Positions 56,938 through 64,000 of a stretch of DNA of 64,000 bases are shown here, in pieces. The notes beneath the pieces are model-generated. The model searched no databases, was not told where the DNA came from, and worked only from the letters and a program-made list of their open reading frames with translations. The number at the start of each line of letters is the position of its first letter. Within the stretch, counting starts at the first letter, position 1. Where the stretch lies: positions 8,380,527 to 8,444,526 of the forward strand of contig NW_020654080.1 of the NCBI RefSeq assembly GCF_003589595.1, written 5' to 3'. The translations under genes and the position numbers were made by a program. Source of the DNA: Hyposmocoma kahamanoa (taxonomy: Eukaryota; Arthropoda; Insecta; Lepidoptera; Cosmopterigidae).

Positions 56938-57098
56938 ATTTCCGTGGCAATTTTTATTATTTAAATATCAAGTATATTATCGTGTAATTATTAAATAATA
57001 TTTCACGATACAATACTTGAATATTAAACAATGTTGTACGATAAAAAATAGGTGCAATAACTGCCTTACTTAAATCATAAAAATTTTGCCACGGAAAT
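56938..57098. mobile_element. 161-bp hairpin MITE flanked by TA
   Basis: TA lies outside both ends (56936-56937 and 57099-57100). The ends ATTTCCGTGGCAA are inverted, and internal arms (AATATCAAGTATATTATCGTG versus its partner around 57008) extend the pairing, so almost the whole element can fold into one hairpin. Confidence 0.75.
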
Positions 57099-57424
57099 TA
57101 GGTAGTGAACACTAGTCCCAGAATGAACGTGATCCTAAGGAGACTTACGCTATTATATCTTGCGGTCAAGAATGCATTTGTGATATAAACGTTGCTTTTC
57201 TAGTTCAAACATATCGAGGACTTTATATAAAAGCGACATATCTCAAAAATATCTAGTTCATCAGGAAGATAGATTAAAATAAACTGAGGTGAAACTGGCG
57301 CGAAACTTGGATGAATGATTTCTCGGTTCTATGTTGTATAAGTTTGTTGTTTTATTTGAAGTAACATTCGCTTGGCATATTCTGAATACAGCTATGTAAT
57401 AAATTAAAAAAAAATTATATAATT

Positions 57425-57765
57425 TATTTATATTCAGGTTCCTGACCCATAAATGCATACCTTATAGACTAACATATGTAACAATATAGGAAAACACTAA
57501 TTACAAATTATTTACGCGTATTGTCTGCGACGTGTGACGCAATGTGGGTATCCGAATGCCAGCCTTAGAAACATCCTTTATGAAGGTCGATAGTTATTGA
57601 GTTGGTACTCTCACTACAAATGAAATAAAATTCACATTGTAGCGGAACCCCAACTGCTCGGCCGTCAGAGTAGCATTGGCTTTGACCCGTATATACTCCA
57701 CAATATCCGTAGACTTCGAGGAGTAATGAAGCCGTGACACGTATAAACAACGTCGTCGGTACCGC
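57425..57765 (-). mobile_element. Family N retroelement, copy 2
   Basis: On the minus strand, RRRCLYVSRLHYSSKSTDIV, EYIRVKANATLTAEQLGFRY and NVNFISFVVRVPTQ precede a stop and the same 3' UTR and tail (GAATATAAATAAAT) as at 6985-7323. The protein piece resembles ORF1-type proteins of insect LINEs. ORF2 is absent between the frame and the 3' end, suggesting an ORF1-only or deleted element. Confidence 0.6.
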
Positions 57766-58110
57766 TGGATGCAGTAAATGATATGTATACAAGTATGCAG
57801 CAGTAACAGAAAAAAAAACTTAATGTAACGATACAACATTTTTGTTACCGAGCTAATGATGTTGTTTACCGATAGATGTCGCTGTAACACGGCGGTATCG
57901 ATTTACCACAATGTTGCGGTAATATCTACTGAATACACATGGGTAACGGTATTGTCGATAATGAGTGTTCTGAAGCAGCTTACAGGTTCTCTACCGGTGA
58001 CGTTATTTATGAGATGACAAGTTTGTTTGCGTGCATTTTTGATGTATAAAGGATGTCTCGTAATACTGAAATGGATAAGGCATATTATGGTGAACATAAA
58101 ACGTTTTTTT

Positions 58111-58360
58111 AGCAGCAGTTTTTTTTCAATTGCAATTTCTGCCGCCAAGCAGTAATGTTAGCATTACTGCGTTCCAGTTTAGAAGGGTAAGGGTGCTGGT
58201 TAAATTACAGGCACATGGGACTTGTCTCAGGGTGACGGGCACAATGGCAGTGCCCCTTAGATCGTTGCGATTTAAAGCTCTGAGTGGCACTGCAACTATT
58301 ATGGACAGGCTATCTTCAGGCGCACGATTCGTTCGTCCTGCCACTTGATATTATAAAAAA
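58111..58360 (+). repeat. R1 repeat with 5' deletion
   Basis: The AGCAGCAG start is joined to CTGCCGCCAAGCAGTAATG. The rest is close to the reference copy and ends TATTATAAAAAACAAA. Confidence 0.85.
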
Positions 58361-58369
58361 CAAATTTAT

Positions 58370-59080
58370 TTAAATCTTTAGTTGTATTAAAAAAAAATTA
58401 GAAAAGGGAACACGGCTAGTGTATATTACAATAAAAACAATTAAAATGTATAAGAGCTACGCAAATATAACAAATGACCACGCACTTTAGTTCACAAACA
58501 ACTCAAACGCAAAATGTGTGTATGAAAGACAACTTGAGACTTTATTTACGTGGATCATTGACTTACAATTATATGGACGTCGGGTCCGCGCTAAAAAGTG
58601 TCCGAACTTATATAATCCTTACTTATATAATAATAAATCGTATACAGAGCGTCATTCACGCTTTAGTCTTCGTTTGTTCTACTGACAGCGAAGCAAATAA
58701 AAATAGACAGTACTGCGATGACATTACAATTTAAATTCAACGTTTTAGCTTTTTCATATTCCTTTACATGTCAATACGTTTAAATAGATTGACTTGGGAC
58801 ATTTTGACGTGGATGATAAAAATCAATTTTCTCAAACAAAATGAACGATTTTATAAAGTACAAAGTTAGATAAAGGAGTCTCGTAGTTTCGTGACGTGAC
58901 GATGTCTGTTCTCCCGCGGGAACCCATATCGACTTACGCATAATATCTTGCAGGTAAACTTGTTTCGATCGTCTTTTGTTTGTTTTTGCATTCAATTTGT
59001 ATAGATTGTATTGAGTTTCCCATTATGCAAAATGTTTGGATTTTCTTAAAATGGTAGGTATTGTAATTATTAACAGCCAG
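58370..59080. other. Unassigned DNA
   Basis: No supported gene or repeat. Confidence 0.4.
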
Positions 59081-59082
59081 AT

Positions 59083-59225
59083 CAAACAAAGAGAAAATGT
59101 CCTTCGATCTGACTGGACTCGTACCTACGTCTGTACGTCAATCTAGGGCAACTGCTGTACCAACTGAGCTACAGATCGAGTCAGCAGATTTTATAAGTTT
59201 CTCTAAGTGTTTGTTATAGATTTTT
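59083..59225 (-). repeat. SINE B with tRNA-like head
   Basis: On the minus strand GATCTGTAGCTCAGTTGGTA (a clear tRNA D-arm pattern) is followed by a diverged centre and GATCGAAGGACATTTTC at its 3' side. No T-loop good enough for a real tRNA is found. Confidence 0.6.
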
Positions 59226-59239
59226 GATTTTTGGTTTTA

Positions 59240-59290
59240 ACCAACCAAAGCCATTTGAGGTTGACTGTATCGATCCTTAAGGCGATTTCT
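59240..59290 (+). repeat. Family J terminal fragment
   Basis: ACCAACCAAAGCCATTTGAG and GTTGACTGTATCG match the 3' end of family J near 3555. Confidence 0.45.
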
Positions 59291-59372
59291 GTACAGAAAA
59301 GAACCTTTACCGGCATTAAAAATTATGTGACGCACTATGTTTCTAATGTAGGTAGTTATAATGGTGTAATGG

Positions 59373-59600
59373 TATTGACGACCTCGGTGGGCGAACGATT
59401 TACATTGAGGGCGCTGGAAACGGAAGTCCCGGGTTCAATTCCCAGTAGGACCAATTTGGGAAATGAAGTTTCCTACTCTAGGGTTTTCCGGGAAGTTACC
59501 CAGAGTGAATTCCGTTGCTCTGGTACTCATAGTATAGGGTATTCCCTAGTTTGAGACCAGGGAATCGGTGTGATTGTCTAGTAGATATAACTAGCAAAGT
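59373..59600 (+). repeat. SINE C, full length
   Basis: The tRNA-like head GACCTCGGTGGGCGAACG and box B CCCGGGTTCAATTCCC are followed by GTAGGACCAATTTGGG, CCCTAGTTTGAGACCAGGG and GGTGTGATTGTCTAGTAG. This is the reference for the two minus-strand copies at 27 and 40 kb. Confidence 0.75.
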
Positions 59601-59609
59601 ATTCAGAAA

Positions 59610-60685
59610 AAAGTAGTTAATAAAGAGTGTGAAGTCTTTAAAAGTACGTACGAATTTTATATTATTAAATTAGATCTAGAAATGTACAAGATTACATTTA
59701 CAATAAATGAAATAACAAAAAATCTCGACTATGCCTAGCGTGGTAGTTTGTATATTGTTGTAGGTGTGTGTATTATCTTATTAAAAACTACATTTTAAGT
59801 AAGGAACATATATACACAAAACAAACAAAACAATGTACTAGGACTACAGTAACAAACTGTACATTTATTAAACACATTTTTAAGCTGCGCAATTTTTATT
59901 TGCTGTTTTAATAGAAATAACTTTTTAAAGTAAACGTAGCATTCATTCGTAAATGATAAAAAATAATGTGTTACTCGAAGTGGAAACCATTAAAGCTTTG
60001 TGTGACATCGCTTAAAAAATGTTTTAAAATGTGTCCTTTTTTTGCACGATGAACAAAACTTGAGTGCAATTGCTCTTGTGTAGTTACTACGAGTTCTCTC
60101 AATAAACTCGTGTGAAATTGAGTTTTCTGCGAAGTTGTATATTATTATAAACCATAATTTTAAGGACGAGGTAAAGTCTTTAAAACCAAATTTTTGAAAT
60201 AAACTCTAATGAAATGAATTATGCAATATTAATTCGCAACAGGCTGCATTATTAACTATTAGTAAAAAATAAATAAATAGTCAATGTCAAGAGTGTAACC
60301 AATCAGGTGCAGTCACCGTTTATTTACCTGAACTGTTAACCAATTTTAAAATAGAGACTTGGAAAACAGTTGAAAATTCTTAGTAGCATGGCAGTGCAAT
60401 ACAATACAATGAACACAAAATAAATGGAAAGGTCAGGAGACTTGGTATTTGGCGGGACATTTGAGATTTATTGCACAGTTTCCGTACACTCGGCTCGGGA
60501 TATTGCCTTCTTAAAACGTTAATAGGTATATTCGAATACTTTAAAGTCGTCCAACTTGCCTTAGTGGCGTTTGGATTTTCATTTTTTTTAGCTTTCCGGG
60601 AAAATCGATTTCGTAACGGGTTATTACGAAAAGATTCCAAAATAAATAATAAACTATAATAAGCGTGACCTGAAGCTTTGTACTA
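59610..60685. other. Unassigned AT-rich DNA
   Basis: No supported gene or repeat. An 86-codon minus-strand frame (60380-60640) has no recognisable motif. Confidence 0.4.
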
Positions 60686-60689
60686 TTTA

Positions 60690-61243
60690 GGGACTTACCA
60701 CATTTAGTCACATTGAATAGCCTTGAGCCGTTCAGAGAAATATTTTATGTCCATGCAATGAGAGCGAATTGCGCGTTTCGCTTCCGCTCGGATCGTCGAT
60801 GGGAAACACACAACGTCCTTTTCGCTCTTATTTCATGGATATAAAGATTTTTTTGACCGGCTTAATGGGAATCCGTGTAAGGCTGCCTTTCCACCAGAGA
60901 TATGCGAGGTAGCGAGGCGGTGCGAGGATGCGTTACGGACTCTTTTCAGCTATGCACGGGCGGGGTACGGTGTGGTGGAGAGAGCGGTGGCGACGTGTCA
61001 GTGTCAGTTAGTGTCATACTTCTAGTCGGTCTAGTTTCTTACATCATTTTGCACACACTCTCGCACACATCTCTCGCTATTTTTTATGTACAAATACTTA
61101 GCTCCGCTAACTCTTTTCCGCCGGAACTGCACTAAGCGAGGCTAGGTCAATGAAGTAATCCTATTGGTGGATTTTTTCATCGCACATAGCCTCGCTACGA
61201 AGCACATTACTGGTGGAAAGGCAGCCTAAGTGTAGTGACTCCC
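60690..61243. mobile_element. Family H MITE, copy 2, carrying a nested MITE
   Basis: Inverted blocks pair TTGAGCCGTTCAGAGAAAT...TGTCCATGCAATGAGAGCG with TTAAGCCGGTCAAAAAAAT...TATCCATGAAATAAGAGCG. The outer ends (GGGACTTACC / GGGAGTCACTAC reversed) lie next to TA. The arrangement matches 43956-44280. The right arm is split by a younger MITE. Confidence 0.65.
60881..61226. mobile_element. MITE with perfect 17-bp TIR and TAA target duplication
   Basis: GGCTGCCTTTCCACCAG at 60881-60897 is exactly inverted at 61210-61226. TAA is duplicated (60878-60880 and 61227-61229). The host sequence, compared with family H copy 1, has a single TAA at this point. The interior has GCGAGG/CCTCGC motifs in both orientations near the ends. 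Confidence 0.9.
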
Positions 61244-61249
61244 TAATAG

Positions 61250-61690
61250 TTAATTTAAGTATTCTTTTTATATGTATTACCTAGTGCAAAATTGCGAGTG
61301 TGCAACCTGCAATTTCAAACTTTAAGCACATCCGAGCATACTGCCTCATTATGGCAATTAATGTCTGCTAACTACATAAGTAGTGCTCAAATAAGTACTT
61401 GGCTTTAAATGTGAGAACTCCAGATGCAACGAATTCCTTTGAAAAGTTTACGGCGTGGGTTGTTTCCATTTCATGTTTTCAAAGGTATTGTTAAAATATT
61501 AGGCACAATTTTTTTGCTTGCGTGTCTTTTGTAACAGCTACAGCTAGGTAAATGATATAAAGGTAACATTTACGATTCTTTCTTGTTATCGCGATCGTGG
61601 CTTATCGTTACCACCTTATCATAGGCGTTATTTAAGTGTATTAAAAAATCCGAATGTTTTTATTAGAGGTTTTAACTGACGTCTAATGAG
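61250..61690. other. Unassigned DNA
   Basis: No supported gene or repeat. Confidence 0.4.
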
Positions 61691-62010
61691 TTGTTTCTTT
61701 TTCATTGAATAAAAATAGTGTTATAATTATTAATACAAAGATCGAACACTTTTTTTAATACAAAAATCCTTCGACCCGGGTGATTCCGTTCCTTCCATTG
61801 AAAAACCAAATACAAAGATACGACAACAAGCATATTGTAGAAAAAATCGTGAGGTGCGCTGGTTCGTTTCGTGGCTTAGTTAGCATAGCGGATTTCGTCT
61901 GGTACGCTTTACTAGAAGATGTCAAGACACGGAACGAACCAGCGGACCTCACGAAATTTTCTAAGTGCTTGTTGTCGTGTCTTTGTATTTGGTTTTTCAA
62001 CGACTTTTTA
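61690..62010. repeat. SINE B pair, head to head (palindromic)
   Basis: AAAAACCAAATACAAAGATA ... GTGAGGTGCGCTGGTTCGTT (61799-61869) is repeated in reverse at 61935-62003 (AACGAACCAGCGGACCTCAC ... TTTGTATTTGGTTTTT). A tRNA-like centre fragment (GTGGCTTAGTTAGCATAGC) lies between. A further SINE B end (AATACAAAGATCGAACAC) begins the region. Confidence 0.7.
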
Positions 62011-62109
62011 GTCGTAGCGCCATCTATGAGAAATCTATGAAAGTTTTATCACCCAGCTAGATATCTTTACAGCTACCGGCCCTGGCGAGAGATGTCGCTA
62101 TTCACTGTA

Positions 62110-62435
62110 TTTTAAATTTTTATTGAATTGATATTCAATTAGTTTTTGTGAAATTACTACACTAGTTTGTTATAATTATTAATACAAAGATCATTTAAAA
62201 AGTCGTTGAAAAACCAAATACAAAGACACGACAACAAGCACATAGAAAAAATCGTGAGGTTCGCTGGTTCGTTCCTTGGCTTAGTTGAGACGGTATGCTA
62301 GAAGACGTCGGTTCGAATCCGGCCGCATCGAAGGAATTTTTTCTGAGTGTTCGATCTTTGTATTAATAATCATAACAAACTAGTGGAGAAATTTCACAAA
62401 AAACAATTGAATATCAATTCAATAAAAATTTAAAA
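62110..62435. mobile_element. TIR element containing a tRNA-like SINE B
   Basis: Inverted arms of about 84 bp (left 62110-62193, from TTTTAAATTTTTATTGAATTG; right 62353-62435) differ at only a few positions. TA flanks both ends (62108-62109 and 62436-62437). Between them is a SINE B body with box A-like CTTGGCTTAGTTGAGACGG and box B GTCGGTTCGAATCC. It looks like a MITE with a pol III-type promoter inside. Alternatively, inverted SINE insertions may have created the arms. Confidence 0.75.
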
Positions 62436-62680
62436 TAGTTTCTTGTTTATTCAAATGACATATAGGAGATATGCAGCTACACTTTTTAATACAAGGAATT
62501 AATTATTCTTTATCGGATCATCAAAATCTATAGAAAATATTCTAATGTCTTCAAAATATTTGCGTAAAGTTGAACCCATTAGTATGGATATTTACGGGAT
62601 ATGGGAATTTGACAAACTACAGATCTCAATATTAGTTTCGTCATTGAATTGATTAGCTTATAAATCCAAAATTGAATAGT

Positions 62681-62897
62681 GGCAGCAGAGTTCCTTGTGA
62701 AAGAGTTCATCCAGAGCAGTACTGCCCTATTACTGCCGTCGAGCGGTAATGTAAGCAATATTGCATTCCGATTTGCTAGGGTAAGGGAGCGGGTGAAATT
62801 ACAGGCACGTAGGGCTTACCAGCTTATGTCTTAGGGTGACGAGCACAATGGCAGTGTCGCTCAACTAGTTCGACCCATCACTATGTGTCATAAAAAA
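62681..62897 (+). repeat. R1 repeat
   Basis: GGCAGCAGAGTTCCTTGTG to ATGTGTCATAAAAAATA; the segment between GGCAGTGTCGCTC and the tail is deleted. Confidence 0.85.
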
Positions 62898-62909
62898 TAT
62901 ATATAAAAA

Positions 62910-63310
62910 TACAATTTCGAACGATTCGACGATATTTAAAATAATATTCGTGAATAATTTCTTCAAAATTTCCATTTGGAAAAAGTGTCAATTGTGTACA
63001 CCGTGTAATCTACGTTAGGTTAGTAATCTGTTCCAGCAAGTTAGTTGTAAATAATTTAGTACGGTATTACGATTCTCACATTCCGCTGACATTCTAAAAT
63101 GTGTCTAACAACTTGGTCAAGGTAAAGAAATTAGAGAATGTTTTGGTAAAAATTTACGATCGCTTGAAGTTAATCGATATTGCTGTATTTATTTACACTG
63201 TTATATTAATGTCCTATGTCGACGTATCTTAAATGGTGATTATCTTGCGAATGATTTGTCATGGACTTTGAATAAGTACGTTTTTTCTTTTTTTGAAGAA
63301 ATCAGGTTCG
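62910..63310. other. Unassigned AT-rich DNA
   Basis: No supported gene or repeat. Confidence 0.4.
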
Positions 63311-63315
63311 GTTAA

Positions 63316-63561
63316 GCGACAAGCGACGGGACTAACAAGTCGCGCGCTTGTTGGTGAGCGACACGCCTGCTCAGAACAGTTGCAGCGCCACTCAGAGCTT
63401 TAAACCGCCAAGATCTGAGGATCACTGTCACTGCGCTACCCTGCGACATAAAGTTGATAATTCCATCTAAACCGGAACGCAGTACGGCTCACATTACCGC
63501 TTGGCGGCAGGAATTTACGCTCTCTCTCACAAACTATTTCACAATGAGCTCTACTGCTATT
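63316..63561 (-). repeat. R1 repeat
   Basis: Minus-strand R1 with tail side AACAAGTCGCGCGCTTGTTG and 5' side AATGAGCTCTACTGC. Moderately diverged. Confidence 0.85.
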
Positions 63562-63939
63562 AAAACTCTACGATTTACAGGGAGCAGGCCAGCGTCAACA
63601 GCATTTTGAGCATGGTAACTGCCAGGCTTGATTGACTATATGAACCACTGATGTTTGGTGTTAAAAAAGAACATGTATGACAAGTCCCATGGGACCCAGG
63701 ACAAGTCAAGCCCCACCAAGCACTACTATACCAAAAATTCTAGATGTTTTGTAAGTACTACTATTTTCTGTACTTTAAAATGTCACATTAACTTCAAATC
63801 ATCTACAATTGGACAGAAGCCTTCCACAGAGCCCGCTTGCTCTCTCGGCCTAGTAAAATTCATCTTAACAAAATGTGTACCGAAAACGTACGTATAATCA
63901 TATGTTACCTTATTGATTAAATACTTCGGACTGGTGAAA

Positions 63940-64000
63940 GTAGCAGTAGAAGTCCATGTGAAAGACTTCAGGGTAGTTAGTACCTTACCTATTCTTGCCG
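63940..64000 (+). repeat. R1 repeat, cut by the window end
   Basis: GTAGCAGTAGAAGTCCATG is an R1 5' end. The rest lies beyond the window. Confidence 0.75.

Noticed and set aside
1..64000. CRISPR array, operon, phage defence or other prokaryotic system
   Set aside because: No regularly spaced repeats, ribosome-binding sites or dense coding. All evidence points to insect nuclear DNA.

Overview
This looks like a repeat-dense, AT-rich piece of an insect nuclear genome. It is most likely from a moth or butterfly. I infer Lepidoptera from the mixture of repeats: several tRNA-headed SINE families, many short TIR elements with TA or TAA/TTA target duplications, mariner elements, a Helitron-like repeat ending in CTAG|T, and a Penelope-like relic. 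No species can be named from the sequence alone. There are no operons, CRISPR arrays, rRNA genes or convincing functional tRNA genes.

Host coding content is very low. The best host gene is a short uninterrupted frame at 17633-17941. It encodes a mitochondrial protein resembling the small complex I subunit NDUFV3. A second candidate is a possible first coding exon at 14614-14723, with acceptor, ATG and donor, which would place part of the window inside a gene with long introns. Everything else that codes comes from mobile elements: an intact mariner transposase (47171-48190), a dead second mariner immediately upstream (45694-46957), a non-LTR retrotransposon C-terminus with a CCHC motif (24104-24412, minus), a second, frameshifted non-LTR fragment (35737-36195), and the GIY-YIG end of a Penelope-like element (49830-50340).

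Layout. 0-9 kb: fragments of SINE B, D and R1, a 420-bp fold-back element with perfect 40-bp arms (3733-4153), and an inverted pair of family J. 9-15 kb: mostly unique AT-rich DNA plus one SINE E and the candidate exon. 15-30 kb: the NDUFV3-like gene, nested SINEs, LINE fragments and a hAT-like element with an 8-bp target duplication (25970-26361). 30-45 kb: R1 copies, three of which carry separate MITE-like insertions, and a SINE C/B composite seen twice (27 kb and 40 kb). 45-51 kb: two adjacent mariners and the Penelope-like relic. 51-64 kb: TAA-flanked MITEs, one nested in an older MITE, a palindromic element containing a tRNA-like SINE, and more R1.

The commonest repeat, here called R1, is about 300 bp. 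It starts near GTAGCAGTAGAGCTCC, ends in TCATAAAAA, and occurs about twenty times in both orientations. Family letters (R1, A-E, H-N) are local labels, not database names. I see no new multi-gene biological system. The most unusual items are the palindromic tRNA-containing TIR element at 62110-62435, the shared insertion point of two different MITEs in R1, and the recurrent SINE C/B composite.
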